Shown piece after piece: positions 23,319 through 36,332 of a DNA stretch of 64,000 nucleotides. The notes beneath the pieces were generated by a model. That model was given only the letters and a program-made list of their open reading frames with translations, was not told the DNA's origin and ran no database searches. The DNA is taken from NCBI RefSeq assembly GCF_031755915.1, contig NC_083387.1:9259001-9323000 (forward strand), read 5' to 3'. How positions within the stretch are numbered: the stretch's first letter is position 1; the number at the start of each line of letters is the position of its first letter. A program made the position numbers and the translations under genes. The DNA comes from Ziziphus jujuba (Eukaryota; Streptophyta; Magnoliopsida; Rosales; Rhamnaceae).

Positions 23319-24628
23319 ATGTCAAACTTAACTCCAAATTTGTCAATGACAAATTTTACAATTTTCTATTAAAAAAGCTAAGTGGAAAAAAAAAATATTA
23401 TAGATAATGGCATGCTATCGGATATACTTTAACATCAAAACAGTTCCTGTCCCCCAAGTTTGGAAAAACTTTTTTGGTGTCACATATAAGTGATGGACAA
23501 GACGATATCCCATTTTCATTTAATTGTAGACATTTACAACTTTTCCATATAAAATTTTAATATTAAAAACTTTTGTTTATATAATTCGATCCGTATTTAA
23601 GACGGGTTTCGCGGTTGATGGAGGAGGCGGAATTTAAGACAAGGTTATCGCTTTTGCCACCGAGCTCTCTCCTCTCGGGACCCATTCATGTGGTACTAGT
23701 ACTACTAAACAAAACGCAAACGTTTTCTCTTTGCCACCTATCAAAATCGAAAATAATTTTTATATATTTCTTTTTTTTTTTAAATAAAAGTTTATAATGA
23801 TATTTATGATTCGGAATATAAAAATTAAATATAACAATCATAGGATAATATTACGTTTTAAATTATTTTTGTATAACTTAAACTAAAAATTAAATATGAA
23901 AAACTATGAAAAAAAAAAACATATTTCATTGTTGGATTCTCATCATAATGTTTTTGGGAAAATACGCAGATATTTCATAATATTGAAACGGAAATTAATT
24001 TCTGCTAATCATTTTAGGTTTTCATGGAGTCGATATTATATTAAAATCCTACATTTATATATAGGCATGTCTACTTTTCTGGGTTTAGGCCACAACCATA
24101 ATAAAAGAAGAAATATGAAAAAGATGAATGGGGCTATGTATAAAATTCACAGAACAATATAGGGAATTACATAATATTTGCATTGAATTTTGATTAATAA
24201 GTTAATTTTTTCAAATAAAAATAAGGGTTAATTATTGCAATTCCATATCTTTGATTTATAGGATTTTAGAATGAGACTTTCAATTTTTAAAAATAACTAT
24301 TTAGGTCTTTAATTTTTAAATTTTTTGTATATTGGTCAAATCTCTAATTTTGATTAAATAAGCTGATAATGGTGATGCTTTTGTTTTCATTGATCAACAT
24401 TTTAATTTTTTTTCTCATAGACTATTGTAAATTGTTTGAACGTTTGTTTGTTTAAAATTTAGAATTTAATCTATTTGCACAATTTAAAAATTAAACATCT
24501 AAATCGTTAAATTTTAAAAATAAAAAATTTAAATTATAAAATTTTTACAAATCAAAAATATTAAAATACAATTAATCATAAATATAATAATATTATTTTC
24601 TTTTGTAAAGGCATTGTCTTAATTTTTA

Positions 24629-24661
<33 letters not shown>

Positions 24662-24708
24662 CACAAATATAAATTTTTTATAATAAATTTTTTAAAAACT
24701 ATCATCTT

Positions 24709-24788
24709 TACATAAATTCGTTTGATAAAAACGTGTGGATATCTACATTACATAAATTCGTTTGATAAAAACGTGTGGATATCTACAC
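24709..24788. repeat. 40-bp perfect tandem duplication
   Basis: The unit starting TACATAAATTCGTTTGATAA and ending GTGGATATCTACA occurs twice, head to tail, essentially unchanged. Confidence 0.92.
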
Positions 24789-27700
24789 CTTAGACGGACT
24801 CTATAAAGCATAATCTTAATATTGGTGGTTGGATGTTGATATGCGACTTCTCTTATAAATGCACGAAGGCGTAAATATTTTTGAGCTCAATTTGAAATTC
24901 TTTTATTGTGACGAAAAACCACTAGAATGCCCTCGAACGAAATGGTTTTGTTTCAGCAATTATTCAAGCTTGTAGAGGATTAATTATTATTTATTTTGGT
25001 TTGTGAATTTAAAAATTATTTTTTTATATGGTCTATCGACTTTATGGTGGTGGGATCGGCTGCCTTTTCAATCGCTAGATTGGCTTTCGTAAACCAAATC
25101 ATAATTATATGATTTATAAATTTTAAATTTCAAAATTGTAAACAAATCATATTAAATAAAATTGAGTCAATTAATATACTACTTTCTAAACCACAATATT
25201 TATAAAGAAATAAAATAAAATAAAATAAAACAAAGGTTTACACATACCCTATAGCTTGGGGAAATTGGATTTTCGGTCTTCCCATTTAAATTGTTTCAAT
25301 TTACTTATTCAAGTTTTAATTAATTTATTGTATTTTGGTCTGATTGGATATTTTGGCTAACGGTCATTACCGATTCTATCATATTTAATCAATATTAAAT
25401 ACAATTTTTAACAATTTAAACTTTCTAGTTTTAATTTATTACAATTTAAGTCTTCTAATTAAAATAAAAAAATTATATTTTAATATCCAAAACTGTCCAT
25501 TCTCGTTAGTCAAAAATTCAATTAGATCAAATACAATAAATTGAAAGTTAGTTTAAATTGAAACCTTTCAAACTTGAAAGCCAAAAGTAGAATTATCTAA
25601 AACTGAAATAAAAAGAAAAAAATGCTAAAATGTAAGTCATTGGGAAATAATTTAAAGCTTAGATTTTGGAAGAAACCAATCAAAAAATTTCTACCACTCC
25701 GAAGTACTTGATAGTTGGATACTCCTCCATATGATTTAATGCCATGTGGATTATGTTTCCACACCAAAGAAACAAGCCATTCTCTCTATAACGTCCACCC
25801 ATTTCTCCCCCAAACATGGCTCGCTCACAGCCCCATTTTTTGTCTCTTCTGCAGTCAAAAAAAAATAATAACTATAAATAATCTTTTACACGTTGACATT
25901 AAAGAATAATTTTAAAATTAATTATATATTTATATCATTTAAATGATATTAATATATCACATAAACAGCAATTTATATTTATTATTTAATCTGTTCATAT
26001 GTTAATTAGATTTAGATAATAAATTTTTTTATACCACATAACTAAGCAATTTACATTCATTATACTTTATGCACAAAAAAAAACTTAAAGAAAACATTCA
26101 GTGAATTCATGATACATCAAAAAATTATTATTTTTATTTTTTTATTGTTTTATTTATATTTTTTAAAATAATATTATTTATATCTTTTTAGAAGAGTTAA
26201 GTTGTAATTTTTAAAATTTTAAAGATTAAATTATAATTAATGTGAATTTTAAAAAGTTCATATGTAGTATTTTCTTTATTCTACTATTATGAAAGACAGT
26301 GTTTATTTTTTAATGGGACGGACTGTTTGGTTACACTCATAATCATGTATAATCATTACCTAATTACACGCTAATGCATTCATCGGATGGTAATAAATAA
26401 TTGTCGTAGATTGGGGACATCGCACACAGTAGTGCGTATGTATATATATATGTATATATGAATCAGTTGCTACTATATAAAAAGATTTTGCAATATCAAT
26501 CCACCATACAAACATGTCTGATTTATATATATATATATATATATCAGTTTTGAACCTTTTTTATTTTATTTTGAGGATTATTCATTCAATATAGATATAA
26601 AGTTTCATATTTTGAACTATTATACATAATTTTGTATTATACATATGTTATAAGGAATGAAAACTACATAAATTAAAATTTTTATTTATTTTTTCTTTTA
26701 CACTATGATCCTCAACTAAATCTCTCTTGGTCAAATGAAATAAGTTGATATAGTGATAAGTCCTTCACACTATAAAGTTGTGAATACAAAATATGCTTGT
26801 TTCCCTTCTAAAATAAAATTTCTGTAACCAGATAAAAAAAAATCCATCTCTCTTGGTTGGTCCTATTCCTGGATGGACCAAATGTATCCATCCTGCTAGA
26901 GATTCATGTAAATGCTATGACGACAATTTCATTTACAATTTAATTCCCAATGTGTACCAGTCGCAAAACATGCCAAATTTTTCAGAAAAAGAGAAAATTA
27001 AATAAGCATGCCAATTAATAACTGCCACAGACTCCCTGTGTTGGACATTATTACATTATCAATTGATAAGGATTTGCGGGGCACGGCTCTTTTCTTTTCC
27101 CAAAAAAAGAAAAAAAAAAGAAAAAAAAAAGATGTGGGCTATGGTTTGAAATTTCTTTTTCATATATATACAGGGACATTTTTGTTTCTTTCATTTGACT
27201 AGTAGAAAATAGATTTTTAAGCACCAAAATTTCAGATTGCGTTTGGAATTTGAGTTCCATGAAGGAAAACAAAAAAAATAAAAAAAGGAAATCTTGGAGA
27301 TATTATTTTTTCTTTTTCTTTTCTTTTTTTAAAAAAATATCTTCTTAATTATAACTTAATAATTATGATTGAGAATTTATAACTTAATATCTATTAATTT
27401 GAGCCAAAAAAAGTCAATATCTATTAATTTTGAATGTTTATAAATAATCACATCATTTGTCATATTAGCAGGTAAACAAAATTAATTTCTGCATTTATCC
27501 TCATAACAAAATCAGTGGACACTTAATAATTGTCCTTACGGTTGGGTGTCCTTTTCTAACATTTCTCACCTGTTTTCAGGGTTTGGACATGGAAAGATGT
27601 TTTCATTTCTATTTTAATTTAATTTTGTGATACGGATCCACGATTAAAGGATATAGAAACAAGGCAATTAATATTAAATATAAAATTATTTTTTCTATCG

Positions 27701-28276
27701 ATCAAATATTTAATATCAATTGCACGTATGTGGTTTTGCTTAATTAATTTACTGAATTCAATTTATTTTTTATTTAGACATATTTATTCATGTATCACAT
27801 ATATATATATATATATATACATTAATTATATTCAATTAACTATATTGGAGATCTGGGTATAGGTTTAACTGATCTTAGAACATTTTTATTAATCAGTTAT
27901 ATTCAATTAAGAAATAAACCTAGATTTAAATTATCTTTAATCTTATATTATCGGTTTTTTAAATTTAAAAAAAAAAAACTTAATAGTGGATTCTGCTTGA
28001 TGATACATGTGGAGGAGCCCTGTTCATGATAGAAGGTTTATAATTCCAGATTTTGGCGATGGCGGCAGAAGCAAAAGAGTAAGAGAAAGATAGAGAGTTT
28101 TGTTGCTGAAGGGGCTGGCGGCGGTTCCAAAATTCTGGTTCTTTGTCCCATACATGTGTCTAAGGCGCATCATAGACCCATTCCACTGAAGCATTATTAT
28201 AACACTTGTGAGAGAAAAAAAGAGTTTGAATACAACATGTAAATGTATGGCCTTGTTTTTTTAAGAAATAAACAAG

Positions 28277-28322
<46 letters not shown>

Positions 28323-28894
28323 GTATTTTTTTTTTGGTCAATTGGAAAGAGAGATTTCATTACCAAATTTTAAACCCAATATTTGAGGGTTGTCGTCATC
28401 AATGATAATTATTAACTTGATTATCTTAAAAATTCAATATTTAAAGGTTGCTATCAATTATAATTGCTAACTGCATTATGTTAAAAGAACAATAAACACA
28501 TACAACATAGACATTAATTATTGGAAAAATAAAAAAATGTTAAGCATATATGTGCATTACAAAATTTGACCAAAAAAATAATTTGTATTACAAGATAAAT
28601 GATTTTTTTTATTAATTGTCGTATATGCATTACTTTTTCGTTTAACTAAACACTGCATACCCAAAAAAAAAAAGAAAAAAGAAAAAAAAAAAAGACACTG
28701 CTCCCAGATTGTAAAGTGCATGAATAATACGGCTATATATATAATTTTCAAAAAGAAAATATAGTTTTTTTTTTTTTTGTTTTTTTTTTTTTTTTTGTTT
28801 GCTGAACTGCATTAAGTATAGACGTAGCTATCATGAACTTGTGGCATGCAATTATTCGACGAATAATACATACACAGTTTATTTATTACGCTTG

Positions 28895-30260
28895 AAATGA
28901 CTAATATATATATATATATATGTTGCCAGCGTAGATGGACTATATATTTAAAAGAATAGCCATGAGGGCGTGAAAAAGGTCATCATTCTCTTTCACCCCC
29001 AATTAAAAATTCTTGTTTCCAAACCTGACCAGGCAGACCTCAACCTGATGGAATACTAGCTATTACTTCTTCAGAAGCACAAAGGTATACAATTATTTCA
29101 TCATTTCTTTCTGATATCAATCCCTCTTTTCGAATATAATATACAAAAAAAAAAAAAATAGGTTCATTATCTATTACAGAATCAATATTCAAATGATATA
29201 TAAAAATGGCCGTACGTGCAAGGCAGTTTCTTTAATTAATTGGTTAATTTGCTTACCATTCTTTGAACAGGTGGGTAATTAAGTTGCAGTTTTAGCAAAA
29301 CTTGAGCAGTTGTGTTGGGGAATTTGGCAAAATATGGATGCAGCAAAGGAATGTGGTTTTGCAGTCAGCTTGACGTTCATTATAGCTGCATTAATATCTC
29401 TCACCACACTTCTCACCTTCAACTCAGATGAACTTTGGTACGTCTTATTTATGTACTTTATTATTTTGCTCCCCTAGTTTACAGAGCCGTTATCGATGCA
29501 TATATACCCATCCAGTTGGTAAGAGGAGACGCTCCATTTCTTTGTCAACAAGGGTTTGATTAATTCTTATATTTGGACAGCAATCTGGGAGTTTTATAGC
29601 TTCTAAATACACCAGGCCGATATGGGAAAGTGCCCTCTTTAAGATTTCTGGATGAGGTATTAGTCGAGGTGTACAAATGCTTACCAAACACACTCTAACC
29701 CCTTTAATGCCAAAAAATAAAAAGAAAAAAAATCCCTAACCTCGTTAATAGCAAAGAAGAAACAAACAAAATATATATATATATATATATATACACTCTA
29801 TATATATATAGAAACAATATTTTTCTAAAAAAAAAAAAATTCAACATGTTTTAAAAACAATTTTTTTATTTGGTTTATCTATTTATTTATTTTTATGATG
29901 TGATACCATATCATTGGTTGATATAAATAGTGATAAAAAAAATAAAAAAAAATAAAAAAAAGCCAGAGATCTGGATCCATAAAACTTCATTGTTCATAGG
30001 ATTCTCTCTGGTGATCTTTCTACATGTATATTTAACTTCCTAGAAAACAGTATAGACGGCCATGAAAGTTAAGAAATATTCCAAGCTAGAATTCACAAGA
30101 CTAGAGATCTATGGATATCGGTCGCTTTCGTGAAATTTCATAGTTCACCAAAGATTCTGCTTTGAGCTTGATTAGCTAGCAAATTCAGACTTTTAGTGTA
30201 GTCTCAAAGTCGAAAATGATTCTTTCTGGGTGTGGCAGTATATTGAAAGAGCTCATTCGT
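28895..30260 (+). repeat. PPO promoter/exon 1 duplication, copy A
   Basis: The sequence from about 28895 (a TA-repeat, then TTGCC...GATGGACTATATATTTA) through exon 1 to about 30260 (the AAGAAATATTCCAAGC region) is closely related to 36333-37870. A further related block just before the catalytic exon (32270-32400) matches 38240-38360. This copy keeps the PPO catalytic exon. Confidence 0.85.
28939..29270 (+). promoter_or_regulatory. PPO promoter and 5'-UTR intron
   Basis: A TATA-like CTATATATTTAAA at about 28939-28951 lies 390 bases before the ATG. The leader shows a plausible splice donor AAAG|GTATAC (29085) and acceptor TTGAACAG (ending 29270), giving a 186-base leader intron. In the duplicate at 36.5 kb the donor position reads GGC instead of GGT. 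Confidence 0.5.
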
Positions 30261-33200
30261 TACGTTACGCAAGGCATTTAGTTTTACTTTTCTTCATATA
30301 TTATACATACTGTTAACAAAAAGAATTCATTCATGTGGATGAATGAGTAAGTGAGATTGGTTTAGTTGATAAATCCTTCTATCTAGAAGATTGTAGATTC
30401 AAAATATTAAAATAAGGAGATTGTTATAAATGCATACAGAGGATTGAGTCTCTAGTTCATCCAAACCATCTTTTCTGTAACTGTGTCATTAATTTGTTGG
30501 TTGTTCGTTACTACGAAAAAAAAACCATAAAACAATTAATTTGGAAAAATCGAATTTAGATTGGTTAATTTTTATTATCACTTGAACTAAACAGCATTAT
30601 TGGTTTTAAATAGTATAATTACGGATTAAGCTGGTTGTATTAGCATAATTGTTTATATATGTAGTGGCTCTTTCATTCACAAATTTTAGATAAATTTTAA
30701 TCTAAAATTTATTAATAGGCTGCCTTTTACTAATATATTATTATAAAAATAATTAAAAATTATTCTGAATAAATATATTCAGGATTCTTGTATAAGATAT
30801 TATTATTTATGAAAAATATTATTTGATATCTGGTGATGAAGATTAGCAAGACATAGCAAATGACTATTTAATTGACTATCATTAAAAGCTTTGTTTTTTT
30901 TTATTAGATTTTTAATATTTAAAAACAAAAAATAAAATTCCCTAATTAATAGTTGCCACAAAGATATTAGTAACTAAATATATATATATATATATATATA
31001 TAGCTATATTTAAATAAAATATTTAATATGAGAATAATTGTGAAGTTTCGTTATTTGAATCTTATCAATTATTGATATTAAAAATTATATTTATTAATTA
31101 TCAAATTTTAACAAAATATAATTTTTTTAAATATAATTTTAGTTTGTTATTAAATACATATTTGATTTTTTTTTATTTTTTATTTTCAAATGGTAATACT
31201 TGATATGATTTAATAATCATAAAGAATAAGTAAAATGAATTTTACTTGAAATTGATTGTATATATAACAATAAGTCTCTAATATAGGAATCTTAGATTTT
31301 ATTAAATTCAAGATTCTAGACCGTTAAATTTGACCAAAGGTCCAGATTTGATGTTTAAGAAACTTAAATGCCCTTTCAAAACTCTAATACGTGTTTTGTG
31401 TGTTCTTACCGTCACCCGTCTCCATCGTCAACATCTTCTGTTAATGGAGAATCGTTCTTCAAGTCGCATTTGTGTTTTTTAGTTGTCCACGATAATTGCT
31501 ATTTTATTTATTTATTTATTTTTTACCTTCTTATTGAAAAATTAATCCGGCTAGAAAATTGAGAAGGAAAAAAAAAGAAAAAAGAAAAAAGAAAAAAGAA
31601 AAACACCAACCTATTTCTCCACTCCACACTATTATAATTAACAAATAAAGACAAGAATATCGATCCCCTCATTTCGAGAACCACCAAAGTCAGATTATAA
31701 AAATTTATTTATGCATATGGTATGATGCAGTTTAAGAAGCCATTCCAAGTCCAAGTGCAACATTGTCCTAAATTGTCCTAAATCATGGTTATTACTCCGG
31801 TAGTTTAGTGGATTGAATATAATCTCCAAAATATTTGCTTTTAGGGAACTAATTGTGGATTGATTTTGATTTGGTGTTATTTATGTAGAAACAATGTGGT
31901 AAATTGAGGCAACGGAGTATAATGAGGAATGCTAGTGGAGCGAGAGTCGAGAGCATATGAACGCGAGATAAAGGAGTGAGATAGGAGGAAAAAGTCACAT
32001 GAGTTTCTTAAACATAATATCTAATATAGATCTTTGATTATATGACGATGAATATTTAAATCCTGAATTAAAATATAATTCAAGATTTTTATATTAAAAT
32101 TTTATTTATAAATATAAATACGTATATATATAATTTTAATAAATGTAATTTTTTTTTATCTATTAAAAAAGATTGATATCTAAAAAATTTAAAATTAATT
32201 TTTAAAACAATTTAAAAACTAATGATAAATGTCCCCATAATTATATATTTTACTCTAATAAGCGGTAAGCCAAAATGACTACCTTAGGTTATAGGGTGTA
32301 CACGTTCTTCTTTGAGTATGTCATATATTCTTTGTCGTCGAATGCAAAGACTAAAGCCCAAAAACAACAAAACTATATACATAAGCAAGAATATTCTGAA
32401 GTCCTTCCGCAAAATAATAATAATAATAAAAAAAGAATATTCTCAATTATTATTTTTTTTTTTGACAAAAAGAATATTCTGAAGTCGGAGTAAGTATTTT
32501 TCTAATCAGAATACATCAAAAAGAATATCTTCATATTTTTTTTTTTTTTAAATAACTCTATACAATCTCAGGGTATTCATTTTTATAAGCTTGAAAACCG
32601 TAATATATATTTTTGTATTACCATATTGCTGGATTATTATGTAAAATTCAATACTAATAATTAGGTATAAATAAATGATAAGAACGATATAAATTGCAAT
32701 CTCTATAAATCTTTTTATTAAAATTTGACAAAATTAACTAACTGTTATTCAAAATAACTATATGTTCATTATGTCTTTGAATAATAGTAAAAATGAACTG
32801 ACATAACACAACATGGGATTTTTATTTTTTATTTTCAGGGAATTCAGACACAAAATCTTTAGAATTAATGGAACTATTGATTCAGACGAGGATGTAATGA
32901 GTCCAAACTTAACAAGCTGCCACCAATCTTATGGTCGAGACGATCTCCTAGTCTACTGTTGTCCTCCTGAAAATCCACAAAACCTTAAATTCATTGACTT
33001 CAAATTCCCGGAGCCTTCAAAACCTCTAAGAGTTCGCAAACCAGCTCATCTCCTAGACGAAGACTACATATCCAAGTACAGCAGAGCAGTGTCTATAATG
33101 AAATCCTTACCCTACTCAGACCCTCGAAGCTTTTCTCGCCAAGCCAACCTCCATTGCATCTTCTGCACAGGTGCTTATGATCAGAAATACTCCAATATCT

Positions 33201-34402
33201 CTCTCAACATCCACAGAGCATGGTTCTTTTTCCCATGGCACCGAATGTTTCTTCATTTCCATGAACGTATTCTCGGAAGTTTAATTGGGGATGACACTTT
33301 TGCTCTCCCATTTTGGAACTGGGATTCCCCTGAAGGGATGACAATCCCTGAAATGTATATGAATGAGCCTTTGAATCATAAAGAACGCGATGGCTCTCAT
33401 TTTCCACCCAAAGTTGCTGATATTGATTTTGTTGATAAAGAGAGTGGATTAGGACCTCAAGAACAGATTGAGAAGAACTTGGCTATGATGTATAATCAGC
33501 TTGTGTCCGGTGCCAAGAAGACAGAGCTGTTCATGGGCTGCTCTTATTATCCCGGAGAGGGAGGGACTTGTGATGGACCTGGTACTGTGGAGCTTGCACC
33601 TCATAACACATTGCATACTTGGGTTGGTAGTAGCTTCAATCCTCAGAGGGAGGACATGGGAGCTTTCTACTCTGCAGCTAGAGATCCTCTGTTCTATGCA
33701 CACCACTCAAACATAGATCGAATGTGGGAGGTTTGGAGGGAGATTCATGGCAAAAACTTGCCCATATCGGATCCTGCTTGGCTTGGTTCTTATTTTTATT
33801 TCTACGATGAGAATTTACAACTTGTTAGAATCAAAGTTAGTGACGTTCTTGATCTGTCAAAGCTTCGCTATGCTTATGAGAAAGTCAATCTTCCTTGGCT
33901 GAATAAGCGTCCTAAACCTTCAGTTTCTCCCAAACTTGCTCGTCAGGTATTGAACTTGAGAGACACTGGTGGAAGCAGGTTTTTATATGCAGAATTTGGA
34001 GGAAATGCTCGTAATCTAGAGGCTTCTATGACAGTGAAAGTGTATAGACCAGAATACCAAAGGACAAAGAAAGAGAAAGAAGAAGAGGAGGAAGTCTTGG
34101 TTGTTTATGGAATCGATGTTGAATCAAACATGTACGTGAAGTTCGATGTGTATGTGAACATAGCCGATGAGATGAAAATTAATCCAGGTTTTAGAGAGTT
34201 TGCAGGTACTTTTGTTCGGCTACCTCAAGCTAGGAGTACAGATATTGGAAGTAGGAAAAGTACTCTTAAGTTGGGGATTTCAGAACTAATAGAAGACCTG
34301 GAAGCAGATGGAGATGATAGCATTTGGGTGACATTGTTACCGCGAACCACATCATGCATGAACACAACGATCGATGGAATATGTATAGAATATATGAGAT
34401 GA
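29334..34402 (+). CDS. PPO: Polyphenol oxidase (catechol oxidase / tyrosinase family)
   Basis: Exon 1 is 29334-29437 and exon 2 is 32839-34402, with a 3401-base GT-AG intron. The split codon TG|G restores Trp35 and gives 1668 nt (555 aa). Exon 1 encodes a hydrophobic signal-anchor-like segment (about residues 9-29) with no Ser/Thr-rich chloroplast transit peptide and no twin-Arg motif. The type-3 copper centre is complete: CuA His140, His160 and His169 (LHCIFC, NIHRAWFFFPWHR) with the usual Cys144 for the thioether; CuB His290, His294 and His324 (APHNTLH, FYAHHSNIDRMW). The DWL-type linker (DPAWLGS) and KFDV domain (VKFDVYVNIADE) follow. PPOs oxidise o-diphenols to quinones, some also hydroxylate monophenols. 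This form is likely secretory or vacuolar rather than plastidial. Exon 1 is supported by phase and by its conserved duplicate. Confidence 0.9.
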
Positions 34403-36332
34403 TTAATGAACTCAAAGTTTGTTGGATTTTTAGCTATAGAGAGAGAATGATAAATTTTTAGTATTGCATATTCTATATTAGTTTGAGGATAGTACTATTA
34501 AAGGGGCATGCTCTGGTTAGGTAGATATAACTGATTATTGAATTTCCTAGCTTGTAATAAGTTTGTACACCATCAAAGCCTATGATCACATTATTACTTG
34601 ATTGTAATAAAGAGGTAAATAGAGTGCTTATAATGAACTTCTCTTGAAGTGGGTTAGCTGATGCCCAAATCGATCTTTCCCTACAGTCATGTCTTTTGTC
34701 AAAAATGGAGCAGCCTTGTGACCTTTTCAACTCTTTTTGACCTATTTGCACCAACGCCATAACACTTGTACTGTCCATACTACACAGTAACTGCATACAT
34801 GCAACAAAAACAATACATTCAAAATTTCTCACGAATTCTTCTTTGATTAGGATTTAAATGATGAGCTAGCTATATATATGGTACCTATGGGTTGTACGGT
34901 TTCCGCAGTCATCCCATCCCTGAGTCGTTACAGTGCTGGACAGTAAGTAAGAGCAAAAACCACCCTAGAGTAAGAGCTTCATGGCCTTCCAACAAGAGCA
35001 GCTCCAGTAGAGCCTCTGATTTTGTAGCCTAAGAAGGTAAACCGGGTATTCTTTGTTGAAGATGTCCGGTGTTGAGCAGTTACAGGCTTGCAAATGGCAC
35101 CTCTACATGTAAAAACAGTTTCTTTATCAATACTTGATATTTATTTCATATGCAAAATGTTATGAATCAATTCTCACGCGCTTTTGGTCAAACACCTAAC
35201 GAGCTCTAGGATTATGACACAATATATGAAACCAACAAGAAAGAACAATAAAGCAAACAAGAATTTTTTACGAGGTTCAGTTGCAGAAGCATCCCACGTC
35301 CTCGGTAAGGTCCTCACAAAGAAACTCCTGCCCTATGAATTCAAGATTGTACATTCTGATTTTCTTCGCTGGTTTACAAAAAGATTGATCTCTTAACTCT
35401 TTAAACCGCACAAAATCCCTTTACACCCTCTCTCTCTCTTCACTGATTCTCTCACCCAGAAAGAACCCTAAGACTCAGAGAAGAAAGAAGGAGATAAACG
35501 AATTACAGAGAAGTTTCAGAAGAAAAACCCATTGCTCTCTGATCCACTGTAGAGCATAAGATAAGCTTTTCATACGTGTTTCTCAGAAAAAAGTAAAACC
35601 AGCCAACGCCCAAAACTGATTCTTGAAGTCAAATAAAACGCACAATTTCACTTCTTTTCCACAAGTGCTAGGAATGTGACCTTCTAAACCAAAAACAGTG
35701 TCGTTTTACGCTAGCAGCTTCTCAACTCCTTTAAATCAGATTCTTTCTTGCTAATTTCTCATTAAACTAACTAAAACAAAGGAAGCTCTTAATTTTTTTT
35801 TTTTTAAAACTTCATTTTTATCTCAATTATTGTTTCTATGCACACGCATAGAGTCCTTTTAGTATATGCATAAACAGTGTCGTTTTACGCTAGCAGCTTC
35901 TCAACTCTTTTAAATCAGATTCTTAAAATTAAAAATGGGTGAAACAGGGGTATAAAACAGAGGGTGGGGTGATGTAGAGTGTCTAAGTTATTAGGCACAA
36001 TGCTTGCTTGTTTCTCAGGGAAATTAAATAAATGGATGTAAAATAACTTGAACCCGCTACACAATTCAAAAGTCAAAGTGGGACAGCAAAAAAAGTATTG
36101 TAGTTCTTCTTCCTACCTGTCAAAAGGTTTTTAAATATATATATATATATATATATTTTTTTTTTGGTATAGGTGATTGATATTGGTCATGTGTGAACCA
36201 TAATTTTCTTACTTAAAGTATAATTTCTCATCCAATCATGTTAATGAAATTGAAGTTTTATAATTTGAGCTAAACAAAATCATAAGCCGAAACAGAGAGA
36301 GTTTGGCCTAGATGGACTATATATTTAAATGA
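34403..36332. other. Intergenic between PPO and its partial duplicate
   Basis: A possible PPO polyadenylation signal AATAAA lies near 34606. Around 35170-35560 the sequence (TTTTTTACGAGGTTCAG...CCCACGTCCTCGGTAAGG) resembles a motif common in plant LTR elements, but I cannot delimit an element. On the minus strand an exon-like open frame near 34983-35110 could not be assigned. Confidence 0.4.
35694..35926. repeat. Direct repeat of ~51 bp, 179 bp apart
   Basis: AACAGTGTCGTTTTACGCTA and the bases after it, through TTTAAATCAGATTCTT, occur at about 35695 and 35873 with one or two differences. They may mark a small insertion or an unequal exchange. Confidence 0.85.

Larger units (their letters stand above)
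21385..28894. other. Long intergenic stretch, repeats only
   Basis: Nothing gene-like could be supported. Contents: a diverged CAATGCTAAATGTCAA-type repeat family (22224-23110), a 68-bp tandem duplication (23183-23318), a 40-bp tandem duplication (24709-24788), and (TA)n tracts near 24641, 26528, 27799, 28281 and 28905. Two small islands of higher GC (23600-23720 and 28040-28180) have no recognisable product. Confidence 0.5.

Noticed and set aside
28040..28180. Small GC-richer island with GATGGCGGCAGAAGC, possible first exon
   Set aside because: The plus frame stops after seven codons and the minus frame lacks family resemblance.
34983..35110. Minus-strand exon-like frame (GAICKPVTAQHRTSSTKNTR...)
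   Set aside because: No partner exon in phase and no recognised family; could be chance.
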